Source: Onchidella celtica (lineage: Eukaryota > Mollusca > Gastropoda > Systellommatophora > Onchidiidae). Taken from it: a stretch of 64,000 bases of DNA. The stretch is from positions 7,165,957 through 7,229,956 of the forward strand of contig OZ007569.1 of assembly GCA_963931925.1 (NCBI GenBank). Direction: 5' to 3'. Shown one piece after another: positions 22,060 through 35,475 of this stretch; the stretch's first letter is position 1; each line of letters begins with the position of its first letter. Both the position numbers and the translations under genes were made by a program. The notes beneath the pieces are model-generated. The model was not told the origin of the DNA, did no database searches, and was given only the letters and a program-made list of their open reading frames with translations.

Positions 22060-25000
22060 GCTGTGGTGCATTTTTCCTAATCTCATCAAAGATGTCATTG
22101 GTGAGAAGTGATCTAACATGTCTTGAGCTTCATGTATCAGTTTCTTATTACTTCCAGAATCCAGCTCTTGAAATGTTCAATGTTTAATGTATTAAACTTA
22201 TGATGTCATCGAACATTAATACTCTCTCTATATAATGGTAATGCACCCACAGGGAAACTTTTTGGAAGACTTCCGAATGTGTCTCTTTGCCAAATTGGAC
22301 CTTTTAATGTTTCAGTAGTTAATTGCAAAGCCTTGCGTTAACCATAAAAATACACGTATTGAGGGCTAACTGGCCAGGGGGACTCCACCTTGCAACCCCA
22401 TGTGCATGGCCGCACCAAATTGCATCCTTGTGGGGATCAGTATACCCCTTGCGCTGTGGAATATTTCATTGCTGGGAGAAAATCTGGCCATGAGACACAT
22501 TTGGAAGTCCTCCCAAACTTTTTAGGAGAGCAGCTCAATTCCACTCGTGTTACAAATGGGTGTAATTTGGGGCAAACTGAAGGGTTCAGGATAAATGCAG
22601 GTGATCAGTAATGGAAAACTCACTATGCACAAAACAGATCACATTTACTCTAGAATATGCCAAGTTTGCTGTTGAATGTCAGCCAAAGTTTTACCCCCTC
22701 CTTTTTATTTCGGTGTGTAAATATGAAAGTCTACGCATGTTCACAGTAGGTAGGAAGGAAAGCCCAGTATAAAAGCAAACAAAGTTATGAAGCCGGCTGT
22801 AGGACTCTGTTTATTTTTTTCATTTCAGTGTGGTTATTTGTGCTTTTTTTTTTTTTCAATGTGAAGTCTATATCAGATAAGTAAGAGAGATAACACGCTG
22901 ACAATCACATACATTATTGTCATTAAGTTAATCACATAAATAAGAATGAGTATAACAGACATTTCTGTCAGATTTGTTAATACTCATTATCAAGGACTAG
23001 AAGTAATGGAAAATTATTTTGTACTAGAAGTAATGGAAAATTATTTTGTATTCATTTATTATGATTATTTTTGTAAAATTACTAATTCTAGGATCCTCAG
23101 GTTCTATTATTTATAGGATAATTGCATGCCCATGCCTTGCCATTACAAAATATATCTATTGTGTGTTTAGGAATAGAAAATGTCTATAATATTATTAATA
23201 TATTATGTCTGCATGTATGTTTTCTCCACAGATTTTTTGAATTTCTTACATGTTAGTCATAGGTCTTGAATGTTTCAGTTTCACATGCACTGGAATAGTA
23301 TTTCATCATGTTCATCCATATTTGGCAAGGTCATTTTTTTTTAGAAATTTGAACATAAACAAACCCAAAAACTAAACAGATGCATGTTTTGGTTTTTATT
23401 GTTATATTTTATCATTACCACACTAACACAATAGGAAACCACTGAACAGGATTGTGCACTACAATCATGTCTCAGTAAGGAAAAGTGGTGATTTTGGGGG
23501 AGGGATATGATAGTTGAGTGGACAGCTGAAAATGCCCCAAAAATTACTTTGAACATTACGAAGTTTGCTATGTGGCACTGGTAGTGGTAAGTCTTCACTT
23601 GCAAAAATCAATGCAGAATTGCCCACATAGGGAAATATTTTATGTAAAGCCAATATTCCAAAATGGGGACGTGTTCCTTGTCCAGCAGGCAACCCATATT
23701 CTGATTTTAATTTTTTAAAGGTGCTTTATTATATTTATAACAATCAGGATTTCTGCAGGTGGGAATGAAAGAAGAGATTTCCTTGGCTGGTAAGTCTACT
23801 CGTGCTTAACCCAAATTATACACAAAATATCTTGATAGTGCATAATTGTACAAGCAGCATTTGGAATTCTAAGAAGATTAGGAGCTCAGTTCTGCTTAAA
23901 CTGGAAACAAGATAAAAAAGTCCAGAGGAAACCTCCACAAAACTTTTGTTGTGCAAGTAAATCTCCAGTGATTTGAATACAGGTTCACTTTATCTGGACA
24001 AATCACTCCTATATATCTCATTTCATTGCTGTCCAAGACAACTACCATGGGTCAAAGTTTCCAAAAATTGAAGATCTGGTATTTTATAGTCTTTTTTGTG
24101 TCTCGCCAGTCTATCTAAGTAGCTCAGTTACAAGACGACAGCTGTTTCCCATTTGCAGGAATCAGTCTGGAATAAATAGTTCTGTACAACATACACATCA
24201 GGAATAAAAGTTTTTTGCTTCTCCTTAAAAGCAGTGATTTCCGGCAACCATTTAATTAATAATAAAAGTTTACATTATATATAATAATTATACTACATAT
24301 ACTAAGAATTATTCTTTGTGAACATGATATGTTTCAGCACAGTTCTGCAGTTATGGATATTTGCAGTTATAAGCTTATTGCGAGGGTGGGGAATGGATGG
24401 TTGGATGTAGAAAAATGGAACTACAGCCTGAAGAAGAAAGGGAAAAAAATTGAAACCCAAAATAATTGTTCCCCAACCAGTATCCATACATCTGTCTGGT
24501 GTAGATTTGTAGTGGACTTCCATAGCATTGGTATAATTATTGTACATCTTTTTATATATCAAACCAATGGCGGCATGATGTAACTAGTGGATCTACATAG
24601 GAACGATGCCATTGCCATTCCTGTGAGCAAACTTGACATCAGTGGTATGCGTTGGGTTGATGCAAGGTTTGCTACCTAGGTTCAGCTTGAAAATGAAAGG
24701 GAAAAAAAGTTGAAACCAAAAAGTTTTCATTGACTGAAATAATATATGAAATAATATGTACTATATGTTAATTATTTGAAAAAGTACAATCAGTTGAATC
24801 CATCATTCTTTTTAAAAAATGCATAAAATAGTAGTTGTACATATAAAGGATTGACATTTCAAGAAATTAAGCCTATATTTCCTGATCAGTGTTACATCAG
24901 TTTCCTTTTCAGGTCATCCTGTTGTCTTTCGTTTTCCTGGAAATCAAACTGCGCACTGTAGTATAGCATCATACTATTTTGGATGCTAGCTGCCAATACA

Positions 25001-26280
25001 AGAGTTTTTTGGAGTCAATAGAATTTTATACAGAAATATGATTTCACTTTAATAATAATAGCATCTTCTTGTGTTATCAACATGGAAGTTAGGGCTCTCT
25101 AGTTTAATTTTAGTTAAAATGTGACCCAAAAAGAAAAGAAAAGATTGGACGGCGCAAAGTCCTGAGTTAGAAACGAACAATAAATAAACTACACTGTACA
25201 TTGTACACAGTGAATTCCAAAAGAATTCTGAATGGAAGAAAAGACTTTTCAGACATGAACTAAAGAAGAACCTTACAAAAAGTAAGACTGATGAAAATTT
25301 TGTTTGTGCTATTTCTAGGCCTTTTTGAAATTATTGTATAGTTTATTTATTGTTTGTTTCTAGGCATGCAGCACAAAAACTATTTGGCTGCTGACAGTCT
25401 GCCAAGATGAAAAGAGCCAATTATACTGTTTCTATACAGGGCTTTAAATCATTTTCTTTCCTCCCCCCCCCAAAATTACCCTTTCTGTTATTCTTAAAAT
25501 ATTTATCCAGATGAAATAGATCGCCCATGTAGTAGACTAATATTTTTGCAAATTCCACTTTTTATATTTTCATTTGCTTGTTCTTCAGGCAACATGTGCA
25601 CGATGTTATTTGAACTTTTGCACTGGTGTCATTTAAGCACTATTTCACAAATTTTGTTACCAATGTCCTCTGTTTTATAATGGTATTATTCAATGTGTTG
25701 TCCTTTATCAACAGTTTGCTGATATTCATATTTGATAGATCTGAAGAATTTATGTATTCATTTTCAGCATTAAGGTACATGTTTCATGCGTGCTGTTTTC
25801 ATGGTAAAATCTCCCTAGTTTTGCTACTAGTGTTAATCAGTTATGTATGTTAATTTATTGATGACCCTATGAAGTTCAATAACATTATTAAGGGTCAACC
25901 TTTGATGGTTGTCGTATGTTGTGTTTTGCTTGAATTTGATTTACCGTAGATACAGTGTATGTACATGTACATTTCTTCCCAAGCCAAGATCTCCCTAATT
26001 TCAATTTGTGATGCCCTGATTTATGTTACTCATTGATTTTTAATGCTTTTTAATTACGACTTGTTTTTTTTTTAGGGTTGTTTGAGAGATAAAATATATT
26101 TCCAGTGTATTTCTGTTGTTGTTGTTACTTGTTGGGAATGTGCTACATTCCTGTTTTGCCTTTGCTGAATAATGTAATAGATATAATAATTAATATTGGG
26201 CAATTGCAGCCGATCTACATGTACAATATTTATTTATTTTCATCTTCATAAATTGTTTTATCCATTACAATTTTTCTACC
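22060..26280. other. Intergenic stretch, no gene supported
   Basis: AT-rich, with homopolymer runs. Two short splice-like plus-strand segments (around 23757-23791 and 24914-24988) can be joined in frame but have no start or recognisable protein, so they are not called. Confidence 0.4.
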
Positions 26281-26284
26281 CAAA

Positions 26285-26445
26285 GAAGGACTTAAGTCAA
26301 AAAGCTTGCTTTTTATTGTTTTCCCCTCCATTTTTAATTCTTTTTGGATTCATTATACAGTTTATTTGTTATTTGTGTCTATGTGGGGCTTTGCAGTGTA
26401 CAACCTTTTCTTCTTTTTTGCCACAATTTATCTGTGTTTGAAGCC
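26285..26445 (+). repeat. Dispersed repeat, GGGCTTTGCA...ACAACC family
   Basis: Contains GGACTTAAGTCAAAAAGCTT, TTTTTAATTCTTTTTGGATT, GTGGGGCTTTGCAGTGTACA and CCTTTTCTTCTTTTTTGCCA in order. This is the fullest copy of the family also seen at 9890-10045 (inverted). Confidence 0.5.
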
Positions 26446-28470
26446 CTGCTGTGATTTCACAGATTCTCCCTGGTTTTCTGTAAAATATTTAGGCAAATGT
26501 TCATGTTGTGACTGTGCCTACACTTAACTCGAATTCCAATTCCTGCTCCAGATATATTTCTATGATCATGGCCTTCTGTCAAATCATAAAATTAATCAAA
26601 TCTCAGAAAATAAGAAATGTTCACTCGTCAGTGAGGGTCAAATCGGATTAATTTTTTGGGGGTAAAAATGCCATTGTGTTCATAAAGAGTTTTATCCACA
26701 TGTATTTGCTTAGTGATCGCCATTCATGAGATGAAATATTAACTCACCGAACCCTAAGACCCAGGTCACCTGCTGCTCCCCGTGCCTCTAAGGATTTTTA
26801 GCATATTTCAACAATTACAACAAAAAATGTAAATACACTGTATCAGTGTATGCATCAAATGTAATGAAACTTGGTGAAAAGATTTATTGGCTGTACATTC
26901 CAGATATCAAATTTGTTTTACAAAATATACAATTTCAGAGATACAGAAAAAAGAAAAAGGGCCAAAAATGAGAAAAAAAGAACAAACTTTGACCAACATG
27001 GGCAAAGAATCCAGGCCAGAGGTCGCAGTTTGCTCACCTACAAAGTTGTAGTAGTTTCTGTCAAGTCTGGTACATATTCTCCTTGATGAATGGCTTCTAT
27101 ATATTATATAATATGTGCAGCTATTGGGTTGTGCCATGAAAATATTGCTTGTCATCTCTATTCATGGGAAAGTCTCGCACCGATAAAGTTGGGACTCGTA
27201 TGCAGCGGTTGTCTGGGGAAACCATAATTCAGTGAGTTGAAGTAAAAGCTAGAGATCTTATATTTTTACTTTATTATCATTTTACTTACACAATTGCCTG
27301 CCATAATGATGTATTCTTTGTCAGCATGCACTGTGATAGATTAAATTTTACATTTTATATTTTTATTTCTCCTCTTACATGTGTGATAAAATGTGCACTG
27401 AATATTGTCAAACTAGTCAATGACTTCATTTTCAGATGTCATTAAAATGCTGAAAAATATTTATTGGCTTACTCTTATATTTTTTATACATTTCTTGAAC
27501 TCCCTCTACTGTGGTTATATACACAATACTGTTCCAAAAAGCATCTACAGTAAATATAAAAACAGCAACTGACACATGGTCCGTCTTGAAAGTATAGGCC
27601 TAGCGCCTACATCATGAATCTCAGCATTAGTTTCTTTTCAGGACAGGCTGGCTAGATCCCGGATGCAACTTTCGCTGTTTGCAAATTCTGCTATACTTAG
27701 TTACATTTTGTCCTTTCGCGTTGTAACTGTTTCATGCTTAGTTGAAAATCTTTGTTTCTCAAGGGCCTTTAAAAGGAGACAAAAATTCGCCAAAGATGAG
27801 TGTATGTACTGTATGGATGATCCCAGTTTATTTTTCTCATGCCTCTTGCCAGGCCTCGTCTTTTCAGTTACAGACATAAAATTACTGTCTTTTGTCACCG
27901 TTCCTTGAAACTGTAGTAACTGGTTTTTGGTACTTTTCAGGAGAAGCAAAAAACTGTTTTATTTCAGTACAACTGGTCTAGTTGTGAGGAATTTTTTAGA
28001 CGTTTGCCATTTGGTTAATTTTTGGCTCAGGTGTCTACATCCAAGATCATTTGATGTGGTTTGGAGTGTAATTGAATGTATACGAATTTTTGAGTTACTA
28101 CAGTCTTAGGGAACAATTGACATTTTGCAAAAAGCACAGAAAAAAAGAACATCACAACAATGAAGACAACCAAGACAGTTTTAAAGTTTTATTTTTGCAA
28201 AACTGGTAACAAATTGTTCCGGATTTTAAATATGGAATGATGAATCCAAAATCATAATTATACTGTACAAAAAAACAAAATCAGAATTATTGTGATCAGG
28301 TTAGCTATTATGAGAGAGTAACAAAACAGTCTTTGAGAAGAGAATGTAAAATGGGTGGTGAAACACTTTATTTAATTAAGATTAATGCAAAATGAATAAC
28401 TACCCTTTTTCTTACCAATTAACACACACAAAACACTTACACAATTCTTCTTTGCACATAAGAAAAAAAA
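26446..28470. other. Intergenic stretch, no gene supported
   Basis: AT-rich sequence without a convincing exon chain, RNA gene or bounded element. Confidence 0.4.
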
Positions 28471-28757
28471 AAGTGCTACAGAGGGGACTGTTGTCCCAAC
28501 GGATCAGAATTAGGATTAGGGTAGAGAAGTCTAGGTTAGTGCCTACAATTACATGTACAACTTTTTAGAGGGGAAGCACTTCAGTAGGGACAACTGTCCC
28601 CATTGATGCATTTGCATTGTAATTCGACTTTCTCCACGCATCAACCTAGAAAACAGTAATTGTAATCATAATCCCAGCCCTTGCCCTAACCTTCACCATA
28701 GGGGCAACTCTCCCTCCTGAAAACACATAGGGACAAGTGACCCTACTGCAGCACTTC
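28471..28757. repeat. Foldback element with imperfect inverted ends
   Basis: Left AAGTGCTACAGAGGGGACTG and right-end inverse AAGTGCTGCAGTAGGGTCAC pair with several mismatches. Both continue into TTGTCCC. A third, internal copy (GGGACAACTGTCCCC near 28596-28610, preceded by AAGCACTTCAGTA) adds another arm. No coding. Confidence 0.5.
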
Positions 28758-31280
28758 CTAAAAAAAATGGTTAGTGCCAAGAGGCATGATTATTTATGGA
28801 CTAAATTTTAGCATCCTCCTTCTGTTTCACCAAGTTAACTAAATGTTTGCAACAAGTGCCACAAACGTTAAGATAATGCTTGTAAATATTCTGCCACTTT
28901 TAGATTTGTTACTAATGTTAGAATTATTTTCTTTCTTCAGAAAATGTAAAGAAGAAACAAAAAGTGTGTGTATATGTGTGTGTGTGCGGGGGGGGGGGGG
29001 GGGGGGAGAATAGGGTTAAATGCCTGTGGTTTCAAGCACTAACCACTGCATCTCTTCCCCCAGGTGTGATAAATGTAGCAAGCATGTTGTGCTAAATAAA
29101 TGTCTACTGTGTTAAACGACAGGCAAGTTTCTATTTGCGTTTGACAAACTGAACAGCTTTACCACCCTGGCTGAAACCAAAATAAATGTTGGCCACCAGT
29201 GACCAGCAGAGTGCTATGGTCTTTTGGATAATGCCCTAATTAAACCGTAACAAACAGACTAAGAATCCCATTACTGTACATGACTCGTCCAGATGGTACC
29301 TGAACCAGACTTACTGGTGACTGTTCAATGACGAGTCAAATTATCAAAACCAACCGACTGCAAAGTTCATACCCAGTATATACTTTTGAGAAAAATAAGT
29401 TTCTTGATGAGGTCAGTAGTGTAAGCTACAGTAATTTGATTTGCACTGTATATTTTTTTAACACTTAGGTGCACTTGGTTTTCAACATTTAGATGTAGAA
29501 GATAATATTTGATGCTGTCTTTCTAAACGGCCACAAATTGCACATTTGGTCAAACATTTTGTCAGTCTGAATATACAAATGAACAAAAAGCACCACTGGT
29601 GGTGCTCTGTACAAAAAAATTACGACATTTGTGATTTTCTCAATGTAAATGAGCAACAACTGGCTCATTTCCCATGACGAAACAATGTTAATGGAACATT
29701 TGTGAATGCTTCAATACAATTTAGTTAGTATAATTGTAAACTCACAATTTCTTCCCCTGTTTTATGGTATAACTGAAGTGGGGAAGCAGAACAAATTTAA
29801 AAAAAACAAAACAATATGGGATTAATATGAAAAGATGAAAAATTGAACCAAATTCATCTCAGAGAATACTTTTCTCCTACAGGTGTGTGGTTTCCTGTAT
29901 ATATACATCTATAACTGTTTAGTCTATCAGACCAAACTGCTGCCCAGAAGCTTTGAGCACTGTACAAGCATTGCCAGTGATCTGGCATAGAAGGCTGGAC
30001 AGATTTCAACATAGTTCACTAATACACAATGCCATGCACAGCAATTCTTACACCCACTCAACACTGCTGCATTAAAGTTGTTCTAAATAAGAACAATATG
30101 CCCAAAGGTGCACATATTATAGCTGCAAAGCTCCATTAGACATAATCAGCACACCTGAAATCTTGACAAATAAATCCTCATCCACCTCACATGCTGGTGT
30201 GTCCATGATTTTGGTGGCTTTTAAGCTATGGCCATCTTGTCATTGCTCATTTTGACAAAATGACATAAGCAATATCATTCATAGTTTTGAAATTCATCAG
30301 AAATGTTTTTGCTGTAGATCTATGCTTGTCTAACATCTCATGTCAGAATCCACTCTTCCTCTGAAAATCATCACCTGTCTCACTTCACCAGAGGAGTTTC
30401 TTACCACCAAAATTCCACTCAGATCAAAACTTTGAAACACTCTCCTGTGGAATGGGAAAATTATTGACACACAAGTAGTAGTACGTGAGATGGACAACAA
30501 AATGTGGGTTACACGATGTTTTTGTTTTTTCTTTCTTTCTTTCTAGCGTATGCTGAGAAAAAGCTCCTCAGGAAATTGTGCCAAAAATGTCCAAAAGTGA
30601 AATTAAAGAATTTACATATAAATAAGACAGAAAATCAAACTGGAATCAAACACATTCAGGTGTACAAAGAAATAACATATCGTTGGTCAGTTCTTGGAAC
30701 CCCATTCAATCGATTTTGGGGCAAATTTACTTTTTAAAAAAAAAATGGCATCCGGCACATGAGACACATCGAATGCACTCCAAATAATGAGCAAATTGAC
30801 TAGAAACAGAGAAAAACAATTTTATATTTCCATGTTATATTAACCTCACTAAAGTTCAGCTGAGGGAATGTCAGCAGTTGAGCCTTGCTAAAAGATTTGC
30901 AAAGGTTAGGCTTCACGGGCAACAGCGAACTGTTGGTGCTTGAACCTAAACTTTTAGCCAGGTTATGTGTCACTGGCTACAGCCACTTGTTGGCGCTTGA
31001 ACTTCGTCTATCCCATTGTGCAGGTATGTGGTTGGCTATTGGCGTCGGTGGACGATTTAATTAGCTGAAACTTTATTAACATCAGTTTGTAATGGTTGCA
31101 TTTAATTGAGTTTGTATCATTACGACTACTGTTTTATGTCTTGATGACAAGAAAAGGTTTAAGGGGGTTACCATGGCAGGAAGAAACTTAATAGATGGAT
31201 GCCAATTGTCAGCAGGCTGTCCATAAATGCAAAGAGGTGTCTGATTTGGGGAGACAGCCTGTTCAATGAGGTTTAACATG
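28758..31280. other. Intergenic stretch, no gene supported
   Basis: Contains a G run at about 28988-29007 and a 60-bp-spaced direct repeat (CTGTTGGTGCTTGAACC near 30930; TTGTTGGCGCTTGAACT near 30990). No gene is recognised. Confidence 0.4.
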
Positions 31281-31282
31281 GG

Positions 31283-32640
31283 ACGCCAAAAGAGCACTTG
31301 TGAAAGCAATGGTTCAAACTCAACATTCGCCTGGCACGGTCAAGGAAAGGACCAGACTGTCTTACTTTCTCAAGCGAGAAGGCAGGAAAGTTCAAGTGTG
31401 CAAAGACATGTTCTTGAACACTTTTGATCTCAGGAAAGGAGTGTGGCACTGGCAGCAAAGGTGTCCCAGAGTGAAAGTGAGAAGTGCATTCACCTCATCA
31501 CCGAGCGCTTCAAAGAAAAGACTTTTGCAAAGAAGAGTTCTTATTAAAACTTAATATAGGTACTGTCCCCTCACATTACTGCAGGAAGACACTGATGAAG
31601 GAATATATATACTTAGAAAGAACTTTTTGCTCCATGGCAGACATATATACAGAGCGTATCTAGAATTGTGCAAAGGCAAGACATAGGTAGGACATCAGCA
31701 TGAAAGTCTTTGATCATTGTTTCAATGAGAACTTGTCTATTTTTCACCCTCATCATGACTGCTGTGATGTAAGCGTCATGTACGAAACTGGAAATCTTGA
31801 TCAGGTAACATGGGAAACCCACAGGGAGAAGAAAAAAAAAGGCAAAGGAAAGCTTCAGACAAATCTTTGGCTAAAGAAGGGAAGGTGCTAGTAACAACAT
31901 GAAACTTGCAGTCAATCTTGCTGGCAGTGGCACCTTTATCCAAAGCGTCCGCTTTGTACCATAAAACGAAGCTGATTTGTCACAATTTTATGATCTGCAA
32001 CATAGCTGATGGAGAAGATGTAGAGAACTTATTTTGACATGAATGTGATGGCAGTCTCTCTGCCAATCAGTTTGCTATGTGCATTTGTGATTACTTCAGC
32101 AGGCACCCGACCTATGACAGGTACATTTTATACTCTGATGGGCGCATATCATTTATAATCAAAATTGTACCCTATCCTATGCCTTCCTCAAGTTTTCAAA
32201 AGATACTGGTTGAGCAAAAATTCTTAGAAACAGTACACACTTTCAGTAAGTGTGACTCCATCCACCTGGCAAAAGAGACTGCTATTGGTGATGCTGACAT
32301 CAATGTCCCTGTGACTACTACGTCTATTATTCTGCAAAGAAGACATACCTGGATTATGTATACCTTTTTTCAAGTGCTGTCTCTGGCATGTCCTCCATCA
32401 CGGCTGGGGACCCACAGGTGGTTGATATCCGCGATCTTCAATACAACCTAGATAGGACCAACTCATACAAACTTCAGTACAATGATCCATAGTGGAAGGA
32501 ACTGCCAAAGCCAAGGAAGGCAATTGACAAAAGAACAGCAGCAGGCCAACTTGCTGAACATTAAAACGCTGGCCGTACAAATACGAAAGGAAAGTGTAAT
32601 CACCTGCAGCAACTAACGCCAGTCATTTTTCAGGACTATC
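31283..32640 (+). pseudogene. Decayed transposase-like gene, uncharacterised family (copy B)
   Basis: Plus-strand fragments over 1.3 kb keep the order of a complete family member. They are VQVCKDMFLNTFDLR (about 31395), PSHYCRKTLMKEYIYLERTF (31570), LSIFHPHHDCCDVSVMYETG (31735), NLQSILLAVAPLSKASALYH then KTKLICHNFMICNI (31910), CDGSLSANQFAMCICDYFSR (32050), YILYSDG (32120), HTFSKCDSIHLAKE then DADINVP (32240), and DPQVVDIRDLQYNLDRTNSY (32410). The last part is WKELPKPRK and HLQQLTPVIFQDYLRFHDS (about 32490-32655). Stops and frame changes separate them. Cys/His pairs in HYCRK and HDCCDV may bind metal. The SDG and CDS acidic residues sit where copy A has SDG and GDS. Non-functional. Confidence 0.72.
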
Positions 32641-32659
32641 TCAGATTTCATGACTCTTG

Positions 32660-33071
32660 CCACATTAATTAATGCAATTCACAAGCTTGAATGTGCAACG
32701 AGAAATATTCTAGCATTCAGCCTACCTTGCAAAGACAGTGCAGTTAATTATTTGAAAATGTGTTTTCAAACTCCTCTTTACACAATTTCTTGTGCAGGAC
32801 AATCACTCTAATGTTATTGTTGCAGACTATAAATAACATGTGGTATATTTGTGTGAGAGAGAGAAAAGGTTGTAATGTACTAATGTATAACTGATGCCTT
32901 TTGTCAATTCAATTAATAATATTGGCTATTATTAAAAGTATTAAGCAGAAAGTATTATTCTTGAAGACCGCAAAATATGAGAGAGAGAGTGGGGGTAAGG
33001 AGTGAGTGAGAGAAAAAGGGAGAGAGAGAGAATGTGTGTGTGTGTGAGTGAGTGAGTGAGAGAGAGAGTGA

Positions 33072-33103
<32 letters not shown>

Positions 33104-33490
33104 TAGAAAGAGACAGAGAAACTTTTACGTTAATGCCTTATCTATTAAAGCCCAAAGCATGCATGTTATCATTTTGTAATTTGATATGTACATCACTACA
33201 TGTAATATTATACATGACAAAATAATTTGCTTCAATTCTTGGGAAGGTTGATGGTGTAATGGGTAATAATTGAAGAGAAACACTAGTTTCTAAGTGAGGA
33301 ATCATAATTGCACCAGTGTCAAAGGACAAATTCAATAACAAATATGAATATGATAACACTAACAGGTGACTACAAATGCCATTCAAGCAATTTTAAACAT
33401 AAATACTTATAATTAGTTTTGCCACACCCAAGGAAAGAAAGTGAGGTTATATAATCAGCCAACCATCATACTGCACACGCTGGAACTTAA
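32660..33490. other. Intergenic stretch with simple repeats
   Basis: A (GA)n/(GT)n microsatellite tract lies at about 32975-33115. Otherwise nothing is recognised. Confidence 0.5.
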
Positions 33491-33492
33491 TT

Positions 33493-33886
33493 GTGAGAGT
33501 GCATGGGAAAACCCGGCATAAATCGGGAACATGACATTTTGAGTTCTGTACATATAATATAAGACAAGACATTTCTGATAAATTGAAGTCAGTGACCCCC
33601 CTAAATTTTGAGAAAACGGCATTTAACCCTAAAAGTGGCAATAGCTAATTGACCAAGTAATATTGGAGTGATTGTTGTTAGGAGACCGTAGTCTAATTAC
33701 AAAGCCCTTATAGAGATCATAGTGAGTAGTGTTCATTGCTCTCATCTACAGTTTTCCCTGTAACATGCCACGGTCCCCTAAACAACAGCCAAGTTGGAAG
33801 TTTTGTGATGGACCCATTCACTTCAAAGCTGTTTTCCTCAAAATCCGCTCTGCCGACTTATGCCGGGTTTTCCCATGCACACTCAC
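33493..33886. mobile_element. MITE with 34-bp inverted ends
   Basis: The left end GTGAGAGTGCATGGGAAAAC continues as CCGGCATAAATCGG. It is mirrored at 33853-33886 (CCGACTTATGCCGG then GTTTTCCCATGCACACTCAC) with two mismatches. Length is 394 bp with no coding. The target duplication is unclear, so the superfamily is not assigned. Confidence 0.7.
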
Positions 33887-34472
33887 TATTCAGGTTTAGT
33901 GAGGTTCTAACAGTCAACTACAGTTTTAGAACCTTGTAAACTATGGTTATGTAATGACAGTGGAGGTTACATCAAAATACAACACCTGGCCCATTTGCTG
34001 GTAAGGGCCAGACACCAATCACAGCTCCTAATAATGAAAACTATTCTAATAATCAGTTTTTTCCTTCTCCTGTATAATTTTGATCTTAGGCTTTACGAGG
34101 TTCCAACAGTCAACCAACAATATACTGTATAGGGTATGTACATAAATCATTCAATTTTTTTGTTTTAAATACAAATCGAATTAAATTCATGATCTGCAAA
34201 CAAATGATACAGCTACAAAGTAAAATCAATAAATGGGTTTTCAATATGCCATCGACATTTAAACACACTTTTTTTTTTTCCAGGAAATAAATGACAATGA
34301 AATGTGTTTTTGTGGACATAATTTACATGACAAATTTTCGTCAAACAGTAAGTTCAGCAATGCCTGCAACACAATGCACAAATAGGCTGATGACAACACT
34401 GCCATCACATGGAAAAGACCATACTAGTCGAAGCCAAATTCATTATTTAATATTTTATAGAAAGAGCTGTTA

Positions 34473-34983
34473 GGGACTGTTCACATATTATGTCATCACA
34501 TAAGGTGGGGGAGGGAATCTCTTGAATGATGACAAGTGATGACATGGGGGAGGGGGAGGGGGGTGTTGAGTCCAAAGATGATGTCATCAATGTGGTTTGC
34601 TAAAAAGAAAAACAAATATATAGGTAGTGGAAAGATCTTGTCAGTTTGCTAACAGGCAGCTTCTCTGTATGCTCTTTTTGAGTTGAGATGGTATTAAATA
34701 GTTGAATCAGCCTGTCAGGGACACCTTGTAAAGCGCTTAGAGCGTTAGTGGATATTAAGCCCTATATAAAAGCTCTTATTGATTTTATTTTATTTATAAT
34801 CTGTTAGTTTGAATTAAAATAAATAGCAAACAGCACTATACAGATATTTTTAGTCGTTATTTGTCAAGTTTTTGGGGGGGGGGGTGGGGGGAAGAGGAGG
34901 ATAGCCATTTGGTGACATGTGATGATAGGGGGGGGGGTGTCAAAATTAGTCAATTTTTGATGACATAATATGTGAACGGTCCC
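34473..34983. mobile_element. TTA-flanked inverted-repeat element (Harbinger-like), copy 2
   Basis: 511-bp relative of 18736-19358: ends GGGACTGTTCACATATTATG and CATAATATGTGAACGGTCCC, TTA on both sides, the same internal GCTTAGAGCGTTAGTGGATA block and G runs. Confidence 0.75.
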
Positions 34984-34986
34984 TTA

Positions 34987-35475
34987 CGATCCATAAGACC
35001 AATTGTATTTTGGTCATCACAAAACAGAAATTGAACAAATAATAAAGCAAGACACAATGTGAAATGTTTGTTTGAGTTTCCTGTAAAGTGTATTTTCATC
35101 GCATATAGTGGTCTTTTTCTATCCCATGACAGAATAAGCTGTTTCATTTGACCACTGTTTGAAGTGTTTGTAGCAGGTCAGAACAAAATCTGATATCTCG
35201 TCCTACCAAAAACTGATTGGCAGACAAAAAGTTCTTATCTGACATAGACCACAGTGTACACACCCAGCAGATGAAATGTGACAAACCATCCTTACTGGAG
35301 GAGTAACAAGGACATGTATAGATATGTACATTCATTAATGACCTAATAAAGGTGTCCAGCAAAGAACAAAGAATGAGGATTGGGCAGACACTGGAACAGC
35401 GAAGAGACAAATCAAACCCTTCATCATGAAACAATTTTTGGCTTTTTGTGATTAGTGCCTGAAATGATGAAGATC
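34987..35475. other. 3' flank of the J-like gene
   Basis: Probably 3' UTR of the minus-strand gene ending at 35476. I see no canonical AATAAA on the minus strand here and no other feature. Confidence 0.3.

Noticed and set aside
23757..24988. Two splice-like plus-strand segments joinable in frame (VGMKEEISLAG, then HPVVFRFPGNQTAHC)
   Set aside because: No start, no recognisable protein, and the upstream ARF-like gene already ends in a stop at 20527.
30504..30737. 77-residue Lys-rich plus-strand frame after a CTTT tract
   Set aside because: No exon partners and no family resemblance; probably chance.
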